From Chryseobacterium formosense (GTDB lineage Bacteria > Bacteroidota > Bacteroidia > Flavobacteriales > Weeksellaceae): a stretch of 64,000 nt of DNA. The stretch covers positions 434,001-498,000 of the forward strand of contig NZ_FPAP01000001.1 of the NCBI RefSeq assembly GCF_900116415.1, written 5' to 3'. Under the pieces are notes generated by a model. It was not told where the DNA came from and did no database searches. It saw only the letters and a list, made by a program, of their open reading frames with translations. Made by a program: the position numbers and the translations under genes. Shown piece after piece: positions 46,000 to 54,551 of the stretch (within the stretch, counting starts at the first letter, position 1; each line of letters opens with the position of its first letter).

Positions 46000-46623
46000 A
46001 TGGAATTTAAAACTTTAAGAAATATAGAGAGCAGCTTCAAACAGATCCGCTTATTTACATTCGTTTTTGCAGTGCTCTGTTTTGCAGTGGTGGGCATCGT
46101 CGTTTTCAAGTCCTACCAATTTGCAGAGGAGCAACGCCAGAAGATCTATGTGTTGGATAACGGTAAATCCCTGATGGTGGCTCTGTCCCAGGATATGTCG
46201 ATCAACAGGCCTGTAGAGGCCAGGGAGCATGTAAGGCGTTTTCACGAGCTGTTCTTTACCGTGGCGCCGGATAAGAATGCCATCGAAAGCAATGTCAAAA
46301 GGGCCTTTAATCTGGCAGACCAGTCTGCATTCGATTACTATAAAGACCTTCAGGAGAAAGGCTATTACAACCGGATTATCTCAGGCAATATTCAGCAGAG
46401 GGTAGAGGTTGACAGTGTCGTTGCCAACTTCGACAGCTATCCTTATACCGTAAAAACGTACGCAAGACAATTCATTATCCGATCCAGCAATCTGACGATA
46501 CGAAGTCTAATCACCGATTGTTCATTAGTGAATTCGGTGAGGTCAGACAGCAATCCCCAGGGATTTACGATTGAAAAATTCAATGTCCTTGAAAATAAAG
46601 ATGTTGAAACAGTTGAACGTTAA
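46000..46623 (+). CDS. traK: Conjugative transposon protein TraK (VirB8-like)
   Basis: Bitopic inner-membrane protein: short cytoplasmic N-terminus (FKTLRNIESSFKQIRL), one helix about 20-42 (FTFVFAVLCFAVVGIVVF) and a periplasmic domain with REHVRRFHELFFTVAPD, typical of TraK. VirB8-like proteins nucleate the channel core. 207 aa is standard. It is closely followed by traL. Confidence 0.92.
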   Translation: MEFKTLRNIESSFKQIRLFTFVFAVLCFAVVGIVVFKSYQFAEEQRQKIYVLDNGKSLMVALSQDMSINRPVEAREHVRRFHELFFTVAPDKNAIESNVKRAFNLADQSAFDYYKDLQEKGYYNRIISGNIQQRVEVDSVVANFDSYPYTVKTYARQFIIRSSNLTIRSLITDCSLVNSVRSDSNPQGFTIEKFNVLENKDVETVER

Positions 46624-46634
46624 AATCCAGAACA

Positions 46635-46904
46635 ATGAAAAAAATAGGGGATAAAATAGAGCACTGGATCTTGGGCGCAGACCAGAAATGGAAAGCACTT
46701 CCGGAGAAACAGCAAAGACTGTTTACCAAGTTGTTTTTAGCAGGATACACTGTTCTCACAATATTAGTTTTGATCAGCATCTTTATCACAACAGCAAATG
46801 ATAACAACACCATGTCGATCAGTCATATTACGACCATATCTGATCATACTGCTATGAAAAGACAGTCACACGATAACAAAACGGGTTCAACCATTAAAAA
46901 ATAG
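46635..46904 (+). CDS. traL: Conjugative transposon protein TraL (DUF3989-type)
   Basis: Small membrane protein: basic amphipathic start, one helix (about 35-56, FLAGYTVLTILVLISIFIT) and a short polar tail. Size, place between traK and traM and the KKIGDKIEHWI start support TraL. Function undefined. It is 4 nt before traM. Confidence 0.8.
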   Translation: MKKIGDKIEHWILGADQKWKALPEKQQRLFTKLFLAGYTVLTILVLISIFITTANDNNTMSISHITTISDHTAMKRQSHDNKTGSTIKK

Positions 46905-46908
46905 GACA

Positions 46909-48204
46909 ATGAAAGATTCAAATAAGATCAAGGTCACGGAGGGCGAATCGCAGGAACGGGAAAAAGAAGCAGAAGGTCTGCAGAAATTTCCAGTGGAACG
47001 ATTTAAAAAGCCGATCATTTATTTTCTGATGGCTGTTGTCTGTGTCGGATGCCTCTACCTCATCTTTAAACCAAACGAGGATAAGGTCATTGAAGAATCA
47101 GGCTTCAATGCAGGTATACCGCAGGCAAAGGAAGACCAGTTACAATCTGATAAACAGAAAGCCTATGAGCAACAATTGCTGGAGCAAAAAAATGAAGAGA
47201 AAAGAAATGCGATGACCAGCCTGTCAGATTATTGGAGCGATCCTAGCAACGTAGGTCAGAATTCAGGTCAGACCACATTGACCGCTGATCCAAACAGTTT
47301 GTCACCATCTAATCCGAGTGCAGTCAACAGCTATCGCAATGCGCAGCAGACATTAGGTTCCTTCTACAGCAGGGATGATCAGGAAGTGAATAATCTTAGG
47401 AAAGAAATATCCAGATTAAAGAATGAAGCTTTGCAAAACAATGCTGTTCCTGCAGGTCTTGGGGTCAATGACCAATTGGAGCTGATGGAAAAATCCTACC
47501 AAATGGCTGCGAAATACCTTCCCCAAAGTAGTAAGCAGGAAGATCCTATATCAAGAGAAGAGGATGTGAAGCAGCCTTCTGGAAATAAAGTACAGCTCAC
47601 AGCAGTAAAATCAGCTCATTTAAATATTGTCTCTTCTTTGTACAGAGAGCCATGGGACAGCGCCTTTCTGGCTGGTCTGAATGATAATAGATTGTTCGGA
47701 ACTCAGGATGAAACCAATGATTCAAAACAATCAAAAAATGCGATCAAAGGTCTTGTACAAGAGTCAATGACGATGACCAATGAAAGTACATTATCGATCA
47801 GACTCTTGGAAAGTATGCTTCTGGCTCATACCAAAATTCCTGCAGGAACCTTACTAAAGGCAAACGGCAAATTTCAGGGTGGGAGACTGCAATTGAAAAT
47901 TTCGTCGATAGAATATCAGGGTAGCATTTATCCTGTAGAGATCAATGTTCATGACAATGATGGTCAGCTCGGCTTATATGTTCCTTATTCACCAGAGCAA
48001 AATGCTGTGACCGACATTGTGGGCAGTATGGGGCAAACTTCTGGTACCAATATTATGATGACGCAGTCGGCAGGTCAGCAGATCGCGGCGGATTTAAGCA
48101 GAGGCGTTGTGCAGGGGTTATCAGGATATTTCCAGAAACGGGTCAGACAACAAAAAGTAAAGGTAAAAGCGGGCCATCAGGTTTTGCTTGTGCCAAAAAA
48201 ATAA
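46909..48204 (+). CDS. traM: Conjugative transposon protein TraM (VirB10-like)
   Basis: Inner-membrane anchored periplasmic bridge protein. A cytoplasmic segment of about 34 residues, a helix at 35-53 (PIIYFLMAVVCVGCLYLIF), then a long Gln/Asn/Ser-rich coil-prone linker and a C-terminal beta domain from about 290 (LAHTKIPAGTLLKANGKF, VTDIVGSMGQTSG), matching the TraM/VirB10 end. 431 aa. The preferred start of traN lies 19 nt after its stop. Confidence 0.92.
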   Translation: MKDSNKIKVTEGESQEREKEAEGLQKFPVERFKKPIIYFLMAVVCVGCLYLIFKPNEDKVIEESGFNAGIPQAKEDQLQSDKQKAYEQQLLEQKNEEKRNAMTSLSDYWSDPSNVGQNSGQTTLTADPNSLSPSNPSAVNSYRNAQQTLGSFYSRDDQEVNNLRKEISRLKNEALQNNAVPAGLGVNDQLELMEKSYQMAAKYLPQSSKQEDPISREEDVKQPSGNKVQLTAVKSAHLNIVSSLYREPWDSAFLAGLNDNRLFGTQDETNDSKQSKNAIKGLVQESMTMTNESTLSIRLLESMLLAHTKIPAGTLLKANGKFQGGRLQLKISSIEYQGSIYPVEINVHDNDGQLGLYVPYSPEQNAVTDIVGSMGQTSGTNIMMTQSAGQQIAADLSRGVVQGLSGYFQKRVRQQKVKVKAGHQVLLVPKK

Positions 48205-48223
48205 CCCATTAAAAAACAATAAA

Positions 48224-49126
48224 ATGAATAAAATAAAAAGCCATTATCTTTTGATGATCGTATTTCTGCTCTTTTCAGGCAGATCACTGGCTCAGGATTC
48301 CATATCAGTATATCTTCCATTGGAAGAGGCAAGGTTAGAACCCTACAGAATGCAGGTCACCTACAATAAAACCTCGCACCTGCTTTTTCCTTCTACAATC
48401 CGATATGTCGACTTGGGGAGTGACCTGCTAATTGCGAACAAGGCAGATCCTATCGGAAATGTTCTTCGGATCAAATCGGCAGTCAGGGACTTCGAAGAAG
48501 AAACCAATTTTTCGGTGATCACCGAAGACGGAAAGTTCTACAGCTTCGATGTGTTTTACAGTTCATATCCTGACGCACTCAGCTATGACCTTTTAAAGAT
48601 GCAGAGAAGCAATGAGCGACAGTATATTGCGGATGTCCTGTTTGAAGATCTCAGGGGAAGTTCGTCCTCTCTTACGGAATTGATTATGGAAAACCTGTAT
48701 GAAAAAAGCAGCAAGACCATTAAACACATCACTTCCAGAAGCTATGGGATCCAGTTTTCAGTCCGGGCACTACACGTCAATGACAGCAAATTCTATTTCA
48801 CCTTGCAGGTTAAAAACAGCAGCAATGTAGCGTATGACATTGATCTGGTCAATTTCAAAATTGTCGATAAGAAGAATTTGAAAAGAACGGTTGTTCAGGA
48901 CAAAATTTTAAAACCGCTTCGCATTCATTTTCCGGTGATGACCGCAATTCATCATTCCGACATTTTAGGAATTTACTTGTTAGATCAATTTACCCTTTTG
49001 AAGGATCAGGTCTTGGAAATTGAAATTCTGGAAAAGAATGGGGGAAGGCATCAGAAGGTTCAGCTTGACAATAAAGACCTGATTCAAGCCAGGCTGATCA
49101 ACGGTTTAAACATAAAAACGAACTAA
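48224..49126 (+). CDS. traN: Conjugative transposon protein TraN (DUF4138, VirB9-like)
   Basis: Exported protein that with TraM forms the outer core of the channel. Signal peptide about 1-24 (FLLFSGRSLAQ). The family pattern HLLFPSTIRYVDLGSDLLIA and NVLRIKSA is near residues 50-85, and HFPVMTAIHHSDILGIYLLDQF near 250. The ATG at 48224 is selected because it starts the signal peptide; 48188 would add an atypical lead overlapping traM. Confidence 0.92.
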   Translation: MNKIKSHYLLMIVFLLFSGRSLAQDSISVYLPLEEARLEPYRMQVTYNKTSHLLFPSTIRYVDLGSDLLIANKADPIGNVLRIKSAVRDFEEETNFSVITEDGKFYSFDVFYSSYPDALSYDLLKMQRSNERQYIADVLFEDLRGSSSSLTELIMENLYEKSSKTIKHITSRSYGIQFSVRALHVNDSKFYFTLQVKNSSNVAYDIDLVNFKIVDKKNLKRTVVQDKILKPLRIHFPVMTAIHHSDILGIYLLDQFTLLKDQVLEIEILEKNGGRHQKVQLDNKDLIQARLINGLNIKTN

Positions 49127-49127
49127 G

Positions 49128-49688
49128 ATGAACAAGATATTTTTAGCCATCATCTTTATTATTACGATGAGTATAGAAACTCTGGCTCAGCAAATGATCC
49201 CTAATCAAAAAGGATTCGAAATTTCATATTCAGTATTTCCGCAATCTCCTGAAAAGCAAAATTACGCTTTAGGTGCAGGTCTTATCTCTTACACCAAAAA
49301 CGGTAATTACCTCTTCGGATTGGCCGAATACAGCAGAAAGTATTACGAGTATGCCCATAACGATATCCCGATTGATACCGTCCTTTTCAATGGAGGTTAC
49401 AGTCTCTATGTGTGGGGAGATCTGATGCGGAATGTCAATATCAATCTTGGTTTAGGAGGGCTTGCAGGTTATGAGCAGATCAATAGGGGGAATGAAATGA
49501 TTTATGATGGCTCGATTATTAATTCAACCGAGAATTTCATTTATGGTGCAAGTGGTAAACTGTCTTTAGAAAGTTATCTGACAGACCATTTGGTTTTTTT
49601 GGTCAATGGGCAGCTACGCTATTTGCAGAAAAGTCAGCTCGGTGAGTTTCACGCTTTGTTTGGTTTCGGAATACGATTTAATTTTTAA
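49128..49688 (+). CDS. traO: Conjugative transposon protein TraO
   Basis: Predicted outer-membrane or periplasmic beta-barrel-like protein with a signal peptide (1-21, ETLAQ end). The sequence alternates aromatic and small residues (YALGAGLISYTKNGNYLFGL, then HALFGFGIRFNF at the end), ending in Phe as outer-membrane barrels do. 186 aa, 1 nt after traN, the canonical place for TraO. Confidence 0.85.
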   Translation: MNKIFLAIIFIITMSIETLAQQMIPNQKGFEISYSVFPQSPEKQNYALGAGLISYTKNGNYLFGLAEYSRKYYEYAHNDIPIDTVLFNGGYSLYVWGDLMRNVNINLGLGGLAGYEQINRGNEMIYDGSIINSTENFIYGASGKLSLESYLTDHLVFLVNGQLRYLQKSQLGEFHALFGFGIRFNF

Positions 49689-49701
49689 AAAAGCTTGTAA
49701 A

Positions 49702-50142
49702 ATGAAAAATGTAATCAACAAAAAGATCTTGCAACTATTTAAGTATTCAATGGCAATTTTCTTAATTAGTTTTGTATTTAATTCCTGTCAGGACAGCGAT
49801 CTGGAAATTCAACAGGACTTTCCTTTTGAAGTTCAAATAATGCCAGTTCCTGGTAAAATAGCTGAGAATGAAACGGTAGAAATTCGCATTTCACTATTGA
49901 CTTCTTCGAACTTTAATGGAACAATGTACAGTGTTAGGTATTTTCAATATGAAGGAGCTGGTCAACTTCAATATTACAGCGATCCACCATATCTACCGAA
50001 TGACGAGTATCCATTGAAGCAAAAACAATTCAGACTTTACTATACATCTAAAGCTTCCGAATCCCATCAGTTCAGTATTTGGATAAAGGATAGTTTTGGA
50101 AATGAAAGAAAGGTAGATTTTGAATTTGACAATGCATCTTAA
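49702..50142 (+). CDS. traQ: Conjugative transposon protein TraQ-like (DUF3872) lipoprotein
   Basis: Lipoprotein with a lipobox FNSC (Cys29), then an immunoglobulin-like beta domain of about 115 residues (NETVEIRISLLTSSNFNGTMYSVRYFQ, rendered as FQYEGAG further on) typical of DUF3872/TraQ. The start at 49702 restores the signal; an upstream frame from 49606 overlaps traO. It ends the tra operon before a strong terminator. traP, which lies between traO and traQ in CTnDOT, is absent. Confidence 0.82.
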   Translation: MKNVINKKILQLFKYSMAIFLISFVFNSCQDSDLEIQQDFPFEVQIMPVPGKIAENETVEIRISLLTSSNFNGTMYSVRYFQYEGAGQLQYYSDPPYLPNDEYPLKQKQFRLYYTSKASESHQFSIWIKDSFGNERKVDFEFDNAS

Positions 50143-50160
50143 AATTTCTAATTGACTTCT

Positions 50161-50191
50161 AGCGGCTTGGTTTTGTACCAAGCCGCTTTTT
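50161..50191 (+). terminator. Strong rho-independent terminator of the tra operon
   Basis: AGCGGCTTGGT (50161-50171) and ACCAAGCCGCT (50177-50187) form a perfect 11-bp stem with a 5-nt loop, followed by T residues. Confidence 0.92.
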
Positions 50192-50273
50192 ATGAGGACA
50201 TTGAAAGCAAAATCAGGTCAGGATTGGACTGAGTGAAGTCTCAGCACCATTTTACAGGAGATTGCAAATAAAA

Positions 50274-51266
50274 ATGAATTATTTGGGATCTAAAAAAAGA
50301 CTATCGGGGTTTATCTACAATGTCATTTCAAATTCTGTAAAACTAAAATTGACTGATTGCAGCTTCTGCGATCTTTTTGCAGGAACAGGAATAGTGGGAA
50401 ACTATTTCCATGATAAAGTTAAAAGTATCATTTACAATGATAGGGAATATTACAGTTTTGTCATTAACAGTGCGTTCTACAGCAAAATATCAGATGAGAA
50501 ATACCGGGCAATGCTTGCGAAACTAAATCAATTAGATGGCAGGGAAGGATTTATATTTAATCAATATTCGGAATGCGGAACAGCTGGTCGGTTATATTTC
50601 TCAGCCGAAAACGGTAAAAAAATAGATGCCATAAGGATGGATATTGAACGACGATTTCAAAATTCTGAGATAGATCAAGATTTTTATATCCTTTTATTGG
50701 CTACCTTATTAAAAGCGGTCGATAAGGTTGCTAACACCGCCTCCGTCTATTGCGCTTACCTAAAGACATTAAAAATATCCGCCACTAAAAATTTGCAATT
50801 ATTACCTGTCAAAAAAACGTCACTATCACATCCTGACTATCAAATATTCAGTCAGGACAGCAACAAATTAATCACTCAAGTAAAAGGTGATATCCTGTAT
50901 TTGGATCCTCCGTACAATGGTAGAGAATATGGTTCCTATTATCATTTGTTGAACACCATTGCTTTGTATGATATAGATTTTGAGCCTAGGGGAAAGGCTG
51001 GTTTGAGACGCTACAATACATCAAAGTTCTGTTTAAAATCAGAGGTTGAAAATGCGATGTTTAATCTTTTACAAAAATGCGATTTTCAGCATATTTTCTT
51101 AAGTTACAATAATGAAGGATTTCTTTCATATCCTATTATTAAGGAGATGATGAATGGTTTGGGAACTTATAGTTGTTCAACGATAGAATACAAGCGATTT
51201 CAAAGCAAGCAAGCAATGGGTACTGGAAGAACAGTAGAATATCTTCATCATTTAATAAAACATTAA
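50274..51266 (+). CDS. D12-class adenine-specific DNA methyltransferase
   Basis: Transfers methyl groups from S-adenosylmethionine to adenine N6. N-terminal NYLGSKKRL, AdoMet motif CDLFAGTGIVG (about residues 34-44) and catalytic DPPY at 211-214 (LYLDPPYNGREYG) define the Dam/D12 family. An AGGAG precedes the ATG at 50274 by 13 nt; a TTG at 50262 in frame is too close to it. No restriction enzyme gene is adjacent, so it is a solitary methylase that may protect transferred DNA from host restriction or regulate the element. A pair of hairpins follows. Confidence 0.9.
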   Translation: MNYLGSKKRLSGFIYNVISNSVKLKLTDCSFCDLFAGTGIVGNYFHDKVKSIIYNDREYYSFVINSAFYSKISDEKYRAMLAKLNQLDGREGFIFNQYSECGTAGRLYFSAENGKKIDAIRMDIERRFQNSEIDQDFYILLLATLLKAVDKVANTASVYCAYLKTLKISATKNLQLLPVKKTSLSHPDYQIFSQDSNKLITQVKGDILYLDPPYNGREYGSYYHLLNTIALYDIDFEPRGKAGLRRYNTSKFCLKSEVENAMFNLLQKCDFQHIFLSYNNEGFLSYPIIKEMMNGLGTYSCSTIEYKRFQSKQAMGTGRTVEYLHHLIKH

Positions 51267-51343
51267 ATCTACACAGGCTCACAACTTTTATGAAGCAGGG
51301 AGGTTTTGTGAGGAATAACATAATAGTTGTATCCCTACTTTTT

Positions 51344-51386
51344 GCGAAAAGACGTTTCCGACCACCGCAAGGAATGGTCTTTTCGC
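51344..51386. repeat. Imperfect hairpin downstream of the methyltransferase
   Basis: GCGAAAAGAC (51344-51353) pairs with GTCTTTTCGC (51377-51386), with inner partial pairing CCACC/GGAATGG. No T run follows directly. It may be a processed 3' end structure or protein-binding repeat. Confidence 0.5.
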
Positions 51387-51395
51387 CCGAATTTG

Positions 51396-51432
51396 AAAAT
51401 ACACGACAATATTTGAAACGTCGTGTATTTTT
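51396..51432. terminator. Bidirectional terminator between methyltransferase and radC
   Basis: AAAATACACGAC (51396-51407) pairs with GTCGTGTATTTT (51420-51431), 12-nt loop, followed by further T. The A-rich left arm lets it also end the convergent radC transcript. Confidence 0.88.
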
Positions 51433-51451
51433 TTTAATAATATGAATTCAT

Positions 51452-51895
51452 TTACAAAAGACCTTCGTCGGCAAATGATAAATGATCGGTTGATGTCAGA
51501 ATGAAATGATCCAGTAATTTCAGGTTTAAAATTTCTGATGCGCTTTTAATGCTCTGCGTAATTTTCAGATCTTCGGCAGAAGGTTTCAAATTTCCGGAGG
51601 GATGATTGTGTGCGAGTATCACCGCTGAAGCGTTACAAAGCAGTGCCGCCTGCAAGATGATACGAACATCGACAACCGTGGAAGAAATTCCCGATTCAGA
51701 AATTTTTCTTATCCCTAAAACTTTGTGAGCCTGATTTAAATATAAGGCAAAAAATGATTCTCGGTAATCCATTTCATCACGGTCAAAGTGCTGACGGAAT
51801 ACATCTACTGCTTCCCGCGAACTACTAACTAATTTTTCAGAATTTCCTTTTCTGGAATAACTTAATTTTATCTCGTTGACAATATTGAATTTCAT
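51452..51895 (-). CDS. radC: RadC-family JAB/MPN domain protein
   Basis: Zn-dependent JAMM-fold protein common on plasmids and integrative elements; its historical DNA repair role is not supported for all members. The metal site is AHNHPSGNLKPSAED (His96, His98, Asp109), with a preceding Glu46 in YRESFFALYLN. The N-terminal helix-hairpin-helix part of chromosomal RadC is missing, as is usual for element-borne short forms (147 aa). It is grouped with DUF932 and ssb on the minus strand. Confidence 0.92.
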   Translation of the reverse strand: MKFNIVNEIKLSYSRKGNSEKLVSSSREAVDVFRQHFDRDEMDYRESFFALYLNQAHKVLGIRKISESGISSTVVDVRIILQAALLCNASAVILAHNHPSGNLKPSAEDLKITQSIKSASEILNLKLLDHFILTSTDHLSFADEGLL

Positions 51896-51956
51896 AAGTG
51901 TTGCTCTCGTACGGCAGAGACTTAAGTTTCCCGTACTTAATTTTTAAAATTTGTAA

Positions 51957-53030
51957 TTAATTCATGATCAAAGTTTCTGCGCCAAACCGGGCAAAATTTT
52001 CACATAGATCAAAAGCTTTTTGAGACTTTAATTGTGCTGTCCCTCCCAAGACGATGGACTGAAGTTTGGCTTCATTATCCTTGTAATTTCTGACATTCTG
52101 AAAATATCCTGTAACAGCATTGTAAGCGCCAAACAAAGTTCCTTTGGTTGTATCCGTTTGCTGGCTTTCGCTGATCATTGCGTAGGCAAATGCATCATCA
52201 ACGGTGTTTTTAAAAACTGTTGAAACGTCATCGAAATTTCCTTTCTGCAAATGGTTTAAAGTTTCTTTGTTGGGGCAGAGTGCCAACTGTATCAGTCTTT
52301 TCATCTCATCATCACCGACCGTTATTTTTGCCCAATGATTAAACGTGCTTTCCAATTCATTACTCAATTTATTCGCTAATCCCATGACCTTGTGGGCATC
52401 GTCCATACGCTGTTTTGCGCCTGCGGTGTGTCTGATCCGCACCACATTGCTCATGTTTTTTAGTGAAGCGTTTAAAGTATTTTGACAAACGATGCGAACA
52501 GGGGTAAATGCGGCGGTGATGCTTCCACTCCCATCGTGGGAGGTGGTCAGGAAAATATATTTTTCCGTAATATCGTCACCATTTCCAACACGGATATAGT
52601 CGGGTAATTTGGCGGTAATGAAAATGCGTTCTCCATTTCCCAAAGCTCCTGCAGTCTCGTACAAGATGCCTTTTCCACCACCTACAATAGAATCAAAAAA
52701 TGAAAAGGCTTCACGGTTTTGTACGATATGGTAATCTTTTCCGACTACGCCTAAAACGGTGCTATTATCGGTGCGGATATTGGCAAAGTAGTTGGGAACT
52801 TCCAATTCTGAATCGATCATTTCTATTCCGTTGGTATTTTCGATAATGCCTGCACCTATTGTAAAGAGGTGAGACTTTTCAACCTCGTAGTCAAGTCCTG
52901 CAAATTTGATGGCTTCTTCACTTGTCGGGTATTCCTGTACGATCTGCCCCAAGTTGTGCCATGCTTTTTCCTTTACGCTGAAAAATGAATATTTTCCTGT
53001 TCTGTTGTTGAAATTTAAATTATGTGCCAT
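51957..53030 (-). CDS. DUF932 / phage-plasmid-like protein (TIGR03299-type)
   Basis: Accessory protein widespread on plasmids, phages and conjugative elements; function unknown, suggested to act in DNA maintenance. Features: the start MAHNLNFNNRTGKYSFFSVK, EKAWHNLGQ, VGKDYHIVQNREAFSFFDS, and the central TSHDGSGSITAAFTPVRIVCQNT. 357 aa. It is between ssb and radC in the same direction with small gaps, so probably one transcript from the ssb promoter. Confidence 0.88.
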   Translation of the reverse strand: MAHNLNFNNRTGKYSFFSVKEKAWHNLGQIVQEYPTSEEAIKFAGLDYEVEKSHLFTIGAGIIENTNGIEMIDSELEVPNYFANIRTDNSTVLGVVGKDYHIVQNREAFSFFDSIVGGGKGILYETAGALGNGERIFITAKLPDYIRVGNGDDITEKYIFLTTSHDGSGSITAAFTPVRIVCQNTLNASLKNMSNVVRIRHTAGAKQRMDDAHKVMGLANKLSNELESTFNHWAKITVGDDEMKRLIQLALCPNKETLNHLQKGNFDDVSTVFKNTVDDAFAYAMISESQQTDTTKGTLFGAYNAVTGYFQNVRNYKDNEAKLQSIVLGGTAQLKSQKAFDLCENFARFGAETLIMN

Positions 53031-53071
53031 GATGTTAATATTTAATTGTTAAAGAATTTTGTTTGGTAGTT

Positions 53072-53476
53072 TTAAAATGGGAGATCATCATTGTTGTCAC
53101 TGTCATTGGAATTAGAAATTTCCTTCTTATCTTTTTTATTCGATTCAGTAAACTTGTTTTCAGTTCGTTTACTACTGCTGTGAACTTTGACCTGTGAGGT
53201 GTGGAAATTCAGACCTGCATGGGGTTCTCCGTCTTTTCCTAACCATGCAGAGGTGTAGGCTCTTCCGCTTAATTCTACCAAAGTGCCTTTTATTAAAAAG
53301 TCTGCGACTTTTGGAGAGATCCAATAGGCACATTCAAAATAGGTGGCCTGTTCGATCCGTTCGCCCTGTTTGTTGCGATAATTGTCATTCGTAGCAATTG
53401 AAAAATTAACTACCTGTTTTTCATTTGGCAAGTTGCGCACTTCCGCATCCCTTGTCAGTCTTCCGATAATGTTCAT
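53072..53476 (-). CDS. ssb: Single-stranded DNA-binding protein
   Basis: OB-fold protein that coats ssDNA during transfer and replication. Residues 1-105: MNIIGRLTRDAEVRNLPNEK, VVNFSIATNDNYRN and YFECAYWISPKVADFLIKG are typical. The tail is acidic and ends NNDDLPF, the DDLPF-type tip that recruits partner proteins. 134 aa. It is first in the ssb-DUF932-radC unit; single-stranded leading-strand entry makes such genes useful early in the recipient. Confidence 0.95.
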   Translation of the reverse strand: MNIIGRLTRDAEVRNLPNEKQVVNFSIATNDNYRNKQGERIEQATYFECAYWISPKVADFLIKGTLVELSGRAYTSAWLGKDGEPHAGLNFHTSQVKVHSSSKRTENKFTESNKKDKKEISNSNDSDNNDDLPF

Positions 53477-53876
53477 AACCGTAGGTTTTTAAAGATTGTA
53501 CATTTTGATTTGTTCTCAATCTCTTCTCCGTCCTTTCTCTGAAAGCCCTTTGGGCTTCACTGAATATTTTTCAAAAGAAAAACCGGAAAAAAGAAAGCAG
53601 ATAATCTTAGCGGGAAAAGGCGAAAGCTAAAAGGAAACGGAATAATTGGAGGGTACCTTTAGGGAGGAGACCGTTTATGCCGTAGTCTTTTGGCTGGGTG
53701 AAGAAATGGATGACCGATATACCTTAGCTGCCTTTTTACCGGTTTATTCTGAAAAAGATCAGTTGTAGGTAATATTTAATAATTTCACCTTGATGGTTGG
53801 TTTTAGTGTTTTTCGATTTGTATTTTACACACTAAATGAACTATATTTACATTATTCATTTAAATCTTGAAGACCT
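53477..53876. other. Divergent non-coding region between ssb and dprA-like gene
   Basis: 400 nt with no convincing gene. An AAGCCC-TTT-GGGCTT hairpin occurs near 53545. On the plus strand TTTG (53817-53820), a 21-nt spacer and TATATTTA (53842-53849, one mismatch to TAnnTTTG) give a likely promoter for the DprA-like gene, with a start near 53856. The ssb promoter must lie in the left half but is not obvious. Confidence 0.5.
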
Positions 53877-54551
53877 ATGCAGATCAGTGCTTTTAAAGAA
53901 TACTACGATAAGCTTACTACCGTTGAGAAAAAGAACAGTCCCAAAGAGTTGTTTTACCAAGGGGATTTTTCGTTATTGGAAAATGGAAGAAGGGTAGCGG
54001 TCGTTGGTTCAAGGAAAGTGTCTGAACTGGGTATAAGAAGGGCAAGAAAGATAGCGAAGCTCTTGGTTCAAAATGACATTACTGTGGTCAGCGGCTTAGC
54101 AGAAGGTGTCGATTCGATCGCACATAAAACTGCCATTGAATTTCAAGGTCACACCATAGGTGTTATCGGGACACCCCTTGATAAACATTTCCCTGCTGAA
54201 AACAAAGACCTTCAGGATTTTATTGCTGAAAATCACTTACTGATCTCGCAGTTCCCGGAAAACTATCCTGTAACACCAAAAAGTTTCCCTATCAGAAACC
54301 GCACAATGGCGTTGATCAGTGATGCAACGATCATCATTGAGGCGAGTGAGAAAAGCGGAACAAAACATCAGGGTTGGGAGGCATTGAGGTTGGGAAGACA
54401 GTTGTTCATTATGGAGAATGTACTCAACGATAAAATTTCATGGGCTGAAGAAATGCTCAGTTATGGTGCACAGGTACTGACCAATGATAACTTTGAATTT
54501 CTGATCGAAAGCATTCCCTTTTTAACAACAAAGAAAGAGTATGTCTTTTGA
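53877..54551 (+). CDS. DprA/Smf-like Rossmann-fold protein of a DprA-phosphoribosyltransferase pair
   Basis: Contains the DprA Rossmann core: VAVVGSRKVSELG (about 40-52), VVSGLAEGVDSIAH (72-85), IGVIGTPLDKHFPAENKDL and SFPIRNRTMALISDATIIIE. True DprA loads RecA in transformation; this 224-aa version lacks the N-terminal SAM and C-terminal winged-helix domains and is element-borne. It overlaps a phosphoribosyltransferase gene by 11 nt. DprA-PRTase pairs have been proposed as prokaryotic conflict systems (Burroughs and Aravind), possibly sensing or making a nucleotide signal; that role is inference here. Confidence 0.82.
   Translation: MQISAFKEYYDKLTTVEKKNSPKELFYQGDFSLLENGRRVAVVGSRKVSELGIRRARKIAKLLVQNDITVVSGLAEGVDSIAHKTAIEFQGHTIGVIGTPLDKHFPAENKDLQDFIAENHLLISQFPENYPVTPKSFPIRNRTMALISDATIIIEASEKSGTKHQGWEALRLGRQLFIMENVLNDKISWAEEMLSYGAQVLTNDNFEFLIESIPFLTTKKEYVF

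Noticed and set aside
48188..48223. Upstream in-frame start of traN
   Set aside because: It would place a polar lead before the signal peptide and overlap traM.
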